The notes under the pieces were generated by a model. That model made no database searches and was not told where the DNA came from. It worked only from the letters and a program-made list of their open reading frames with translations. A stretch of 64,000 nucleotides of DNA, taken from Cupriavidus sp. D384. GTDB lineage: Bacteria; Pseudomonadota; Gammaproteobacteria; Burkholderiales; Burkholderiaceae. The position numbers and the translations under genes were made by a program. Every line of letters starts with the position of its first letter. The first letter of the stretch is position 1. Positions 19,458 to 29,975 of the stretch are shown in pieces. Location: the NCBI RefSeq assembly GCF_001652915.1, contig NZ_BBQI01000017.1, positions 1 to 64,000 of the forward strand. Direction: 5' to 3'.

Positions 19458-20621
19458 TCAGCTTTGCGAAGCCCGCGGCACGATGCCGGTGGCCATCACT
19501 TCGCCAAACGGACCCGACAGCACCTGGCCGGGCAGCTTGTCGCGCACCGAGCGCGGCAGCAGCGGGAAGACCAGCTCGGCAAAGCGGTACGCCTCTTCCA
19601 GATGGGGATAGCCCGAGAAGATGAAGGTGTCGATGCCCAGCGCCGCGTATTCCTTGATGCGCGCCGCCACGGTCTGCGGATCGCCCACCAGCGCCGTGCC
19701 CGCGCCCCCGCGCACCAGGCCCACGCCGGCCCACAGGTTCGGACTGATTTCCAGTGCCTCGCGGGTGCGCCTGGCGCCGCCGGCATGCAGGGCCGCCATG
19801 CGGCGCTGACCTTCGGAATCCATCTTCGCAAAGACGGCCTGGGCGCGCGCCACGGTTTCGTCGTCAAGGCGGCTGATCAGGTCGTCGGCGGCGGCCCATG
19901 CGGCCGCTTCGGTTTCGCGCACGATCACGTGCAGGCGGATGCCGAAGCGCACCGTGCGTCCATGCTTCGCGGCACGGGCGCGCACATCGGCAATCTTCTT
20001 CGCCACCTCGGCGGGCGGCTCGCCCCAGGTCAGGTAGGCTTCGACCTGTTCGGCGGCCAGGTCATGCGCGGCCGCCGACGATCCGCCGAAATACACCGGC
20101 GGATGTGGGCGCTGCACCGGCGGGTACAGCACGCGCGCGCCCTTCACGGTGATGTGCTTGCCTTCGAAGCTGATGTCGCCGTTGTCGTGGCTGGCCGCGA
20201 GCACGTCGCGCCAGACCCGGATGAACTCGGACGACGCCTCGTAGCGTGCGGCGTGGTCCAGGAACAGTCCATCGCCTTCCAGTTCGGCCACGTCGCCGCC
20301 GGTCACCAGGTTCACCAGCAGGCGTCCGCCCGACACGCGGTCGAAGGTGGCGGCCATGCGCGCGGCCAGCGTCGGCGTCATCAGACCCGGCCGCACGGCC
20401 ACCAGGAACTTGAGCTGGCGCGTCACCGCAGCCAGTGCCGAGGCGGCCACCCACGGGTCTTCGCACGAACGGCCGGTGGGAATCAGCACACCTTCGTAGC
20501 CCAGCGTATCGGCGGCCACGGCAATCTGCTTCAGGTAGTCGAAACTGACTTCGCGCGCCCCTTCGGACGTGCCCAGGTAGCGGCTGTCGCCGTGGGTGGG
20601 GATGAACCAGAAAACTTGCAT
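19458..20621 (-). CDS. ssuD: FMNH2-dependent alkanesulfonate monooxygenase
   Basis: 387 residues, bacterial-luciferase-like TIM barrel. It releases sulfite from C2-C10 alkanesulfonates using reduced FMN and oxygen. Diagnostic blocks: [16 protein letters not shown] at the N-terminus, GRSCEDPWV (contains the conserved Cys), [10 protein letters not shown], and the C-terminal [21 protein letters not shown]. The ATG at 20621 is chosen because [10 protein letters not shown] is the family start; AGAGG precedes it. No flavin reductase gene (ssuE) is present in this cluster. Confidence 0.95.
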   Translation of the reverse strand: MQVFWFIPTHGDSRYLGTSEGAREVSFDYLKQIAVAADTLGYEGVLIPTGRSCEDPWVAASALAAVTRQLKFLVAVRPGLMTPTLAARMAATFDRVSGGRLLVNLVTGGDVAELEGDGLFLDHAARYEASSEFIRVWRDVLAASHDNGDISFEGKHITVKGARVLYPPVQRPHPPVYFGGSSAAAHDLAAEQVEAYLTWGEPPAEVAKKIADVRARAAKHGRTVRFGIRLHVIVRETEAAAWAAADDLISRLDDETVARAQAVFAKMDSEGQRRMAALHAGGARRTREALEISPNLWAGVGLVRGGAGTALVGDPQTVAARIKEYAALGIDTFIFSGYPHLEEAYRFAELVFPLLPRSVRDKLPGQVLSGPFGEVMATGIVPRASQS

Positions 20622-20674
20622 GTCGAGCCTCTTTTTTTGTCGGTTGCGATGCGCGGCCTTGGCGGTTCCGCCAT

Positions 20675-21694
20675 TCAGCGTTGCGCCGTGGCGGCCGGTG
20701 GTTGCCAGGCGGCATCGGCCACCTTGATCGGCTTCGGAATCAGCTTCAGCGTCACGAATGCGTCGGCAATGCGTTGCTGTTCGGCCAGCACACCGGCCGT
20801 GACCGGCTTCGCGCCATAGGAAAACCTTGAAACTGCGAGTTCCAGCACGCTTGGATCGAGTCCGGTTTCCTTTGCCAGGAACTGCGTGGCGTCCCTGGGG
20901 TTCTTCTCGGCCCACTGGCCCAGTTGCGCGAGTTCGTCGAGGATCGCGTTCACCACGTCGGGGCGGGCATTCGCATAGGGGCGCGATGCCAGGTAGAACT
21001 GATGGTTGCTGACCACGTTCTTGCCGTCGGCGCCACGGCCATCGGCCAGTACGCGTGCATCGAGCTGCTTTTCGGCAGCCGCCAGGAACGGGTCCCAGAT
21101 CACCCAGGCGTCCACGGCGCCGCGCTCGAAGGCCGCGCGGGCGTCGGCGGGCGGCAGGTACACGGGCTGGATCTCGCTCCAGGGGATGCCGGCCTTTTCC
21201 AGCTGGCGCACCAGCAGGTAATGGACGTTCGAACCCTTGTTCAGCGCCACGCGCTTGCCGCGCAGGTCGGCCACCGACTTCAGCGCCGATGCCTTCGGCA
21301 CGACGATGGCCTCGGACGTGGGGGCCGGCGGCTCATTGCCGATATAGGCCAGCTGCGCCCCGGCTGCCTGCGCAAAGATCGGGGGCGCCTCGCCCACGGT
21401 GCCGAAATCGATGGCGCCCACGTTCAGGCCTTCCAGCAACTGCGGGCCGGCCGGGAATTCGGTCCATTTGACGGTGATGCCCTGCTGCGCCAGGCGCTTT
21501 TCCAGCGTGCCGCGCGCCTTGAGCAGCGTCAGCGTGCCGTACTTCTGATAACCGATGCGCAGTTGCTTCGGATTCACGGTCTGCGATTGCGCCTGGGCCG
21601 GCTTGGCCAGCAGGCCGTAGGACAGGCCGGTGGCTACCACGAGCGCGCCCAGCAGCAGGCGCCGGCGCAGGGAAAGCGGTTTGAACGATGTCAT
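20675..21694 (-). CDS. ssuA: Aliphatic sulfonate-binding periplasmic protein
   Basis: 339 residues with a signal peptide ([21 protein letters not shown], cleaved near AQA-QS). Substrate-binding fold: [55 protein letters not shown] and [13 protein letters not shown] are SsuA-type blocks. It delivers alkanesulfonates to SsuBC. The ATG at 21694 follows AGGAA. First gene of ssuADCB; the 242-bp gap after sbp probably contains the ssu promoter. Confidence 0.94.
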   Translation of the reverse strand: MTSFKPLSLRRRLLLGALVVATGLSYGLLAKPAQAQSQTVNPKQLRIGYQKYGTLTLLKARGTLEKRLAQQGITVKWTEFPAGPQLLEGLNVGAIDFGTVGEAPPIFAQAAGAQLAYIGNEPPAPTSEAIVVPKASALKSVADLRGKRVALNKGSNVHYLLVRQLEKAGIPWSEIQPVYLPPADARAAFERGAVDAWVIWDPFLAAAEKQLDARVLADGRGADGKNVVSNHQFYLASRPYANARPDVVNAILDELAQLGQWAEKNPRDATQFLAKETGLDPSVLELAVSRFSYGAKPVTAGVLAEQQRIADAFVTLKLIPKPIKVADAAWQPPAATAQR

Positions 21695-21936
21695 GGGATT
21701 CCTGAAGACGAAAAGGTCGATATCGATGGCGGCACGACGCCCTGCCGGCGCATCGCGCGGCATGCAGGAAGGTCATGCGTTGGGAAACTTCAGGTCAGGC
21801 GGGACATCGCCCCATGGCGACGCGGGATGGCAGGACAGCGCGAACAGCGGACATCTCGGGCTCCTTCGTCAGGCGCTCCGGGGCGGCAGGCACGGTCGCG
21901 GGCGCGATCGTTCCAGGGGCCGCCCCGGCGCTGTGA

Positions 21937-22944
21937 TTACCGCTTGCCGGGCTGGTACACCTGGTCAAACGAACCGCCATCGGCAAAGTGCGCCTTCTGG
22001 GCCTTGGCCCAGCCGCCGAACACTTCGTCGATCGTGAACAGCTTTACCTTCGGGAAGTTGGCGGCGTACTTGGCGGCCACCTTTTCCGAGATCGGGCGAT
22101 AGTAGTTCTTGGCTGCGATCTCCTGGCCCTCGTCGGTGTACAGGAACTGCAGGTAGGCCTCGGCGGCCTTGCGGGTGCCCTTCTTGTCCACCACCTTGTC
22201 CACCACGGCCACCGGCGGCTCTGCAAGGATCGAGACCGACGGCGCCACGATGTCGAACTTGTCCGGACCCAGTTCCTTGATCGCCAGGATGGCTTCGTTT
22301 TCCCATGCGATCAGCACGTCGCCCAGGCCGCGCTCCACGAACGTGGTCGTGGCGCCGCGCGCGCCCGAATCCAGCACCGGCACGTTCTTGAGCAGCTGGC
22401 CGACGAATTCCTTGGCCTTGGCCTCATTGCCGCCCGGCTGGCGCAGCGCATAACCCCAGGCCGCCAGGTAGTTCCAGCGCGCACCGCCCGACGTCTTCGG
22501 GTTCGGGGTGATGACCTGCACGCCCGGCTTCACCAGGTCGTTCCAGTCCTTGATATGTTTCGGATTGCCCTTGCGCACCAGGAACACGATCGTCGACGTG
22601 TACGGCGACGCATTGTGCGGCAGGCGCTTCTGCCAGTCGGGCTTCAGCAGGCCCTTCTCCGCAATGGCGTCGATGTCGTAGCCCAGTGCCAGCGTGACCA
22701 CATCGGCATCCAGGCCATCGATCACCGAACGTGCCTGCTTGCCCGAGCCGCCATGCGACTGCCGAATCTGCACCGTGTCGCCGCCCTGCGCCTTGTAGGC
22801 CTTGGCAAACGCGGCGTTCACGTCCACGTACAGCTCGCGCGTGGGGTCATAGGAAACGTTCAGCAGGTTGGTATTGGCCAGGGCGGCCGGTGCGGCGCCG
22901 ATTGCGGACAGTACTGCGAGGCCCAGGGCCAGCTTGCGAATCAT
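21937..22944 (-). CDS. sbp: Sulfate-binding periplasmic protein
   Basis: 335 residues. Signal peptide [22 protein letters not shown], then mature protein opening with [13 protein letters not shown]. The sulfate-binding blocks [31 protein letters not shown] and [11 protein letters not shown] are all present. It supplies sulfate to CysTWA encoded 6 kb downstream, with the whole ssu operon in between. ATG at 22944 with GGGAG upstream; an in-frame TTG 6 nt earlier is possible. Confidence 0.94.
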   Translation of the reverse strand: MIRKLALGLAVLSAIGAAPAALANTNLLNVSYDPTRELYVDVNAAFAKAYKAQGGDTVQIRQSHGGSGKQARSVIDGLDADVVTLALGYDIDAIAEKGLLKPDWQKRLPHNASPYTSTIVFLVRKGNPKHIKDWNDLVKPGVQVITPNPKTSGGARWNYLAAWGYALRQPGGNEAKAKEFVGQLLKNVPVLDSGARGATTTFVERGLGDVLIAWENEAILAIKELGPDKFDIVAPSVSILAEPPVAVVDKVVDKKGTRKAAEAYLQFLYTDEGQEIAAKNYYRPISEKVAAKYAANFPKVKLFTIDEVFGGWAKAQKAHFADGGSFDQVYQPGKR

Positions 22945-23128
22945 GTTCAATTGCTCCCGTCAGAGTTGTCGTGAAATGTCCCCGCCTTGATCGGACGGGG
23001 TTTCTGTCAGGGAGAAAGGCTACCGGCCGGCCCTTCTGAACGGAACGAATGGTTTCGCCGATCCAAGCACGTTTTCTGCATAAGATCGGAGGGGAATATG
23101 GGAATGCCGGAAAGCTCGCATCGCCATC

Positions 23129-23157
23129 TTGACAACGCAACATAAATGTTGCATTTT
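23129..23157 (+). promoter_or_regulatory. Putative sigma-70 promoter of hicAB
   Basis: A consensus -35 TTGACA at 23129-23134 is followed by an AT-rich -10 region starting near 23152 (CATTTTA). A perfect palindrome fills the spacer, so a bound repressor would block the promoter. Confidence 0.6.
23137..23152. promoter_or_regulatory. Palindromic operator O1 upstream of hicAB
   Basis: GCAACATAAATGTTGC, a perfect 16-bp palindrome lying between the -35 and -10 elements. Its half-site CAACAT is repeated in a second palindrome 20 bp downstream. Antitoxin binding here would autoregulate the operon. Confidence 0.7.
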
Positions 23158-23172
23158 ACCCGTTGAGATTCA

Positions 23173-23186
23173 CAACATATATGTTG
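23173..23186. promoter_or_regulatory. Palindromic operator O2 upstream of hicAB
   Basis: CAACATATATGTTG, a perfect 14-bp palindrome with the same half-site as O1. It lies between the promoter and the hicA ribosome-binding site. The centre-to-centre distance of about 35 bp would allow two dimers to bind on nearby helix faces. Confidence 0.65.
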
Positions 23187-23221
23187 CACAATGCCGACCT
23201 CTCAACCGACTAGGGAGGGGC

Positions 23222-23407
23222 ATGAAATACAGCGAGTTCAAGCGGTGGCTCGAACAGCAGGGTGCGGTTTTCCAGAAGCACCGCAGCGGTTCCAGCCACT
23301 ACCGGGTCACGCTGAATGGCTTCACGACGATCTTTCCCCATCATGGCAGCAAGGAAATGGGCAAGGATCTGGAATTGAGGATCAGGAAGCAGCTCGGCCT
23401 GAAGTGA
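23222..23407 (+). CDS. hicA: HicA-family mRNA interferase toxin
   Basis: 61 residues, a typical HicA length. dsRBD-like fold with the catalytic His in SGSSHYR (His26) and the FPHHGSKEMGKDLELRIRKQLGL end that matches the family. HicA toxins cleave mRNA without needing the ribosome. Start ATG 23222 with a strong GGGAGGGG upstream. The antitoxin gene follows after 84 bp; two palindromic operators precede the pair. Confidence 0.9.
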   Translation: MKYSEFKRWLEQQGAVFQKHRSGSSHYRVTLNGFTTIFPHHGSKEMGKDLELRIRKQLGLK

Positions 23408-23491
23408 GGGGCAGGCCCGCAAAGGGCCTCCTTTCACCCGGACTCGCCATCCCATACCTGGCATCGACCGACTTACCACAGGACGCACGAC

Positions 23492-23911
23492 ATGTTCTCG
23501 TACCCCGTAACGCTGACGCCCGATAGCAATGGCACGCTGCTAGTCACCTTTGCCGACATCCCGGAAGCCAATGCCGTCGGCGTCGACGAAACCGATGCGC
23601 TGAAGCAAGGGCTGGAGGCCCTTGAAGCGGCGCTGGACATCTACTTCGACCTGCGCCGCCCGATTCCCCTGCCCTCCAAGTCCCGTCGCGGCCAGCCAAC
23701 GGTCACACTGCCCGCATTGGTCACCGCCAAGGTGCTCCTCGCCAACGAAATGCTGGCGCAGGGTGTACGCAAGGCGGATCTCGCTCGGCGGCTGGATGTT
23801 CACATGCCACAGGTGGATCGACTCCTGAACCTGCGGCACTCTTCCAAGCTGGAAATGATCGAGAAAGCGCTGGGCTCGCTGGGCAAGCGGCTGGACGTTC
23901 AACTCGCCTGA
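23492..23911 (+). CDS. hicB: HicB-family antitoxin
   Basis: 139 residues. An N-terminal partial RNase-H-like domain (about 1-75; YPVTLTPDSNGTLLVTFADIPEA and TDALKQGLEALEAALDIY) binds HicA, and a C-terminal helix-turn-helix (about 85-135; GVRKADLARRLDVHMPQVDRLL) binds DNA. This is the HTH type of HicB, expected to bind the palindromes upstream. It partners the preceding toxin gene. Confidence 0.9.
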   Translation: MFSYPVTLTPDSNGTLLVTFADIPEANAVGVDETDALKQGLEALEAALDIYFDLRRPIPLPSKSRRGQPTVTLPALVTAKVLLANEMLAQGVRKADLARRLDVHMPQVDRLLNLRHSSKLEMIEKALGSLGKRLDVQLA

Positions 23912-23970
23912 TTGGAGCGCGGTGACCGCACCCCGATCGATGGGGCTTGTCACAGCGCATTCGCCGGCCC

Positions 23971-24009
23971 AAAAGAAAAAACCCGCAGCACCGGAGTTGC
24001 GCTGCGGGT
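23971..24009 (-). terminator. Intrinsic terminator, minus-strand oriented
   Basis: 9-bp stem ACCCGCAGC / GCTGCGGGT (23981-23989 and 24001-24009), followed on the minus strand by a long T-run with one break. It lies about 200 bp past the gamma-glutamyltransferase stop and in the convergent gap with hicB. The remaining gap (24010-24204) holds no convincing gene. Confidence 0.75.
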
Positions 24010-24204
24010 CAAGTTTCCATTCCGGAAACGGGTAGACAAGTCATGAAGAGCGCCCCCGCATCTCCATGACGGTTCAAATATTAGCCATCCGTTCCCATTC
24101 GCAAGTTGACGCAGGTCAATCGCCCCACAATCGCGGGCGGCTGGCTGCAAAATCCTGCCAACAGGACAGAAGAACCCTGCCGAACGGCGTAGTTCCGGCG
24201 GCAG

Positions 24205-26208
24205 TCATGGCGTAAACGTATTGCCCAGCACAACGCCCTCTCGCCGGGGGTCGGTGCCGCCCTGCAGCACGGGCGCGCCGCCCGCCTGGGTGCGCAGGAT
24301 CGTGTTGACGCCGCTGGACTGCGCCGAAGTCGAGATGGTGTGACCCAGCGCCTTCAGCCCGGTAATCAGCGGATCGTTGGCGCCGCCATTGCTGGCATCG
24401 ATGTCCGGATGCTCGCCGCCGATGGTCGTGGTGGCGCTGTTGCTGGCGCCAAAGTCCACCAGGTTCGACGCCTGCTGCGCGTCAAGCCCCCAGTCGAGCA
24501 CGCCCACCAGCGTCTTGACCACATATTGCGGAATGGTGCCGCCGCCTGGCGAGCCGGTCGCCATCAGGAAATCGCCAATCGACCCATCGGCGGCCTTGCG
24601 GAACACCAGCGTCGGCGCCATCGAGCTGCGCGGCCGCTTGCCCGGCTGCACCCGGTTGGCGACCGGGTCGCCGTTGGTATCCGTGGGTGTCGCCGAGAAA
24701 TCGGTCAGCTGGTTGTTGAGCAGGAAGCCATTGGTCATATGGAACGATCCCATGCTCGACTCCACCGACGTGGTGGCGCTGACGACATTGCCCTGCGCGT
24801 CAACGATCGAGTAGTGGTTCGTACCGTGCTCGACCAGCGGCACCACCCCCAGGGGCACCGCACCGAAGTTGCCGGGCGCGGCCGTGTGCATCGACTGGTT
24901 CGGATCGATCAGCGCGGCGCGCGTCTGCAGGTAGGGCTTGTTCAGCAGCGTGTCCCAGGTGCCGCCGGGCAACGGCACGAAGTCCGTATCGGCCACGTAC
25001 TTGTCGCGATCCGCGTAGGCCAGCCGTTCGGCCTCGCTCACGCGATGCACGCCCTGCACGGTCGGCTTGCCGCCCTCGGCGTCCACGGGACTGGGCTTGA
25101 ACGATGCCATGTCGAAGTTCTCGATGATCTGCATCGCCGATGCCACGGTGATGCCGCCCGATGTGGGCGGCGGCGCGCCGCAGATCCAGTACGCGCGGTA
25201 CGTCACGCAGACCGGGGTGCGCAGCTTGGCCTCGTACGCGGCCAGGTCGGCCAGCGTGGTCTTGCCCGGGGTGGTTGGCGTGCCGTCCGTGGCGGTGGTC
25301 GAGCCGATCTTGGCGATGATGTCGTTGGCGATGGCGCCCTTGTACAGCGCGTCGGCACCCTGCGCCGCCATGGCGGTCAGCGTGTTGGCATAGGCCGGAT
25401 TCTTGAGCACGGTGCCGAGCGCCTTGGGTGTGCCGTCCGCGTTGAAGAAATAGGCGGTCGCTTCGGGATCGCGCTTCAGGCTGGTGGCGTTCGACGAGAT
25501 GGCCTGTGCAAGCCGGCCGCCGATCGGAAAGCCATTGGTAGCCAGCGAGATGGCATCGCCAAACAGGTCCTTCCACGCCAGCTTGCCGTGTTCCTTCTGC
25601 ACGCGCTCGATCATCCTGGGCACGCCGATGGTGCCAATCGACCGGCCACTGGCGCGTGCACTGGGCTTGGGCACCGTCTGGTCGGTGGCATCGTCCACGT
25701 ATCGCAGGTAGTTCTCGGTGGCGGCGGCCGGCGCGGTCTCGCGTCCGTCGTAGGCCTGCACCGTCTTTGCGGCGGCATCGTAATAGAGCATGAAGCCGCC
25801 CGACCCCATTCCCGTGGCCTCGGGCACGGTCAGCCCCAGCACGGCCTGCACCGCCACGGCGGCGTCGGCGGCCGATCCACCGTTCTTGAGCACCGCGCAG
25901 CCCGCCGCGCTGGCATAGGCGTTCGACGTGGAAACCATATAGGTCTTGGCGTAGACCGGTTTCAACCCGGTGCGATAGCCGGTGGCAGGCTCCGGCAACG
26001 CGGGGTCGCCGGGCTGATTCGACCCGACCACCACCGTGCTGCCATTGCTCGCCAGCACCTGGCAACTGTTGTCGGCCTGTGGCGTGGTGGGCGTCGTGGG
26101 TGTGGTCGGCGTCGAATTGTCGTCGCTGCCACCGCAGGAAACGACCAGCAGCGTGCCCGCAACCGCGGCCGCCAGGGTCAGGGGGACCTTCCGTATTGGC
26201 AACACCAT
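24205..26208 (-). CDS. ggt: Gamma-glutamyltransferase, lipoprotein type
   Basis: 667 residues. It hydrolyses or transfers the gamma-glutamyl group of glutathione and related compounds. The precursor is normally autocleaved before a Thr; the aligned Thr is in EHGTNHYSIVD (about residue 463), with Asn where most relatives have a second Thr. Other blocks: ATGMGSGGFMLYYD, GRETAP, PPTSGG, RPRSSMAPTL, GSPGGGTIPQYV. A lipobox (LLVVSC, Cys about 25) and a Thr/Pro repeat linker (TPTTPTTPTTP) show a membrane-anchored periplasmic protein. Longer than the E. coli enzyme (580) because of the linker and insertions. Confidence 0.93.
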   Translation of the reverse strand: MVLPIRKVPLTLAAAVAGTLLVVSCGGSDDNSTPTTPTTPTTPQADNSCQVLASNGSTVVVGSNQPGDPALPEPATGYRTGLKPVYAKTYMVSTSNAYASAAGCAVLKNGGSAADAAVAVQAVLGLTVPEATGMGSGGFMLYYDAAAKTVQAYDGRETAPAAATENYLRYVDDATDQTVPKPSARASGRSIGTIGVPRMIERVQKEHGKLAWKDLFGDAISLATNGFPIGGRLAQAISSNATSLKRDPEATAYFFNADGTPKALGTVLKNPAYANTLTAMAAQGADALYKGAIANDIIAKIGSTTATDGTPTTPGKTTLADLAAYEAKLRTPVCVTYRAYWICGAPPPTSGGITVASAMQIIENFDMASFKPSPVDAEGGKPTVQGVHRVSEAERLAYADRDKYVADTDFVPLPGGTWDTLLNKPYLQTRAALIDPNQSMHTAAPGNFGAVPLGVVPLVEHGTNHYSIVDAQGNVVSATTSVESSMGSFHMTNGFLLNNQLTDFSATPTDTNGDPVANRVQPGKRPRSSMAPTLVFRKAADGSIGDFLMATGSPGGGTIPQYVVKTLVGVLDWGLDAQQASNLVDFGASNSATTTIGGEHPDIDASNGGANDPLITGLKALGHTISTSAQSSGVNTILRTQAGGAPVLQGGTDPRREGVVLGNTFTP

Positions 26209-26571
26209 ATTTCCTCCAGACTACAAAGAAGCGCCGGGGGGCGCGAGCTGCGAATGTCGGACTGGCAGGCGTGGCAACGCGCGGATCGGGCGTCTGCCGT
26301 GTTCTTGCATGACGCAAGGACGAGCGAGGCCCGCCGGGCGGATGGGCTCGGCAACCGGATGCGACGGGCTGGGAAACGGGCAACCCGCGCGGCAGCGCGG
26401 GGGCAGGCCCTATGAGGAGTTGCTCAGGACAACGCGGATATTCATGACCGTGCTGACTGTTGGCTTGTCAAGCAATGCAATGTGTCAACACTAGTACATG
26501 GCAATCGTGATGGACAAGCAGCTTTCGCACGAGATTGGTGAGGCAACCGACATACGCGCCCCACATGCGGC
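26209..26571 (-). promoter_or_regulatory. Upstream region of gamma-glutamyltransferase (no gene seen)
   Basis: 363 bp between the ggt start and the OsmC stop. No reading frame with family features or a ribosome-binding site is seen. It must contain the ggt promoter; the AT-richer stretch near 26440-26520 (distal to ggt) is the most promoter-like part, but no clear -35/-10 pair can be assigned. Confidence 0.35.
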
Positions 26572-27051
26572 TCAGGCCGCAGCCGCCTGCACGATCACCG
26601 GCTCGCACCGGATCGGGAAGTTGACCGAGTTGGCGACATAGCATTTCTCGTGTGCCACGTGGTGCAGGTGCGCGGCCTGATCGGCGTCGTCGCCGGCGCG
26701 GATCGTCACGTGCGGGCGCAGCACGATTTCGGAGAACCGCCCGCCTGCGGGGCTGTCGGTCATGGTGCCTTCGGCCTCGTCCACATAGGCCAGCACGGCG
26801 ATGCCGGCATCCGAGCACAGGTGCAGGTACCAGAGCTTGTGGCAGGCGCTGGCCGACGCCACAAGCAGGTCTTCCGGATTCCAGCGCCGGGCATCGCCCA
26901 GGAAGGCCGGGTCCGACGAACCGGGTATCGCGGGCTTGTCGCCGGCGCGGATCGTGTGGTCGCGTCCGTAGGCGCGGTACCCGGTGGTGCCGGTGCCGCG
27001 ATTGCCGGTCCATTCCACGGTGATGTGGTATTTGTGCTCGCCATGAGCCAT
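26572..27051 (-). CDS. OsmC-family protein
   Basis: 159 residues. OsmC/Ohr fold with the redox Cys pair in SASACHKLWYL and HEKCYVANSVNF, the positions used by the family for organic peroxide reduction; the YhfA/OsmC-like clade is more likely than Ohr because YGRDHTI and the long SDPAF loop are present. The ATG at 27051 has GGAG 8 nt upstream. Separated from clpB by a strong terminator, so transcribed independently. Confidence 0.85.
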   Translation of the reverse strand: MAHGEHKYHITVEWTGNRGTGTTGYRAYGRDHTIRAGDKPAIPGSSDPAFLGDARRWNPEDLLVASASACHKLWYLHLCSDAGIAVLAYVDEAEGTMTDSPAGGRFSEIVLRPHVTIRAGDDADQAAHLHHVAHEKCYVANSVNFPIRCEPVIVQAAAA

Positions 27052-27109
27052 GGGATTGCTCCAGGGGTGGGAATCAGGCAGAGCCGGTATTGTGGCGCAA
27101 GACGCGCAC

Positions 27110-27138
27110 AAAAAAAAAGGACCTCCGCAGGAGGTCCT
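27110..27138 (-). terminator. Intrinsic terminator of clpB
   Basis: 9-bp stem AGGACCTCC / GGAGGTCCT (27118-27126, 27130-27138) followed on the minus strand by nine T residues. It lies 39 bp past the clpB stop. Confidence 0.9.
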
Positions 27139-27176
27139 TTCGCGATGTCGTCGCGCGTTGCCGTCGACAGCCCGGC

Positions 27177-29765
<2,589 letters not shown>

Positions 29766-29874
29766 CAGGCGCCCTCTCTCTCAAGTCGATGAGTGTGTCC
29801 TGGTGCGGGGCGGCGGCGTTGCAGCGTCTTGGCTGCCGTTTCGCGCATGCCCTGCCGGACACGTTACTCCCGAA

Positions 29875-29902
29875 AGATAGGGCTTTGCATTGACATTTCA
29901 AG
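29875..29902 (-). promoter_or_regulatory. Sigma-32 heat-shock promoter of clpB
   Basis: On the minus strand, CTTGAAA (29902-29896) is followed after 13 nt by CCCTATCT (29882-29875), very close to the sigma-32 consensus CTTGAAA-N11-16-CCCCATNT. Transcription would start about 100 nt before the clpB start codon. Confidence 0.8.
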
Positions 29903-29975
29903 ACACCCGCCACACAACTTGTACAGACTGCAAGTGCATGGCGGGTTACCTGGCCTTCAGTGGGTTGCCGGGCGG

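Noticed and set aside
24340..26415. Long plus-strand frame opposite gamma-glutamyltransferase
   Set aside because: Antisense shadow of ggt with Arg/Gly/His-rich composition.
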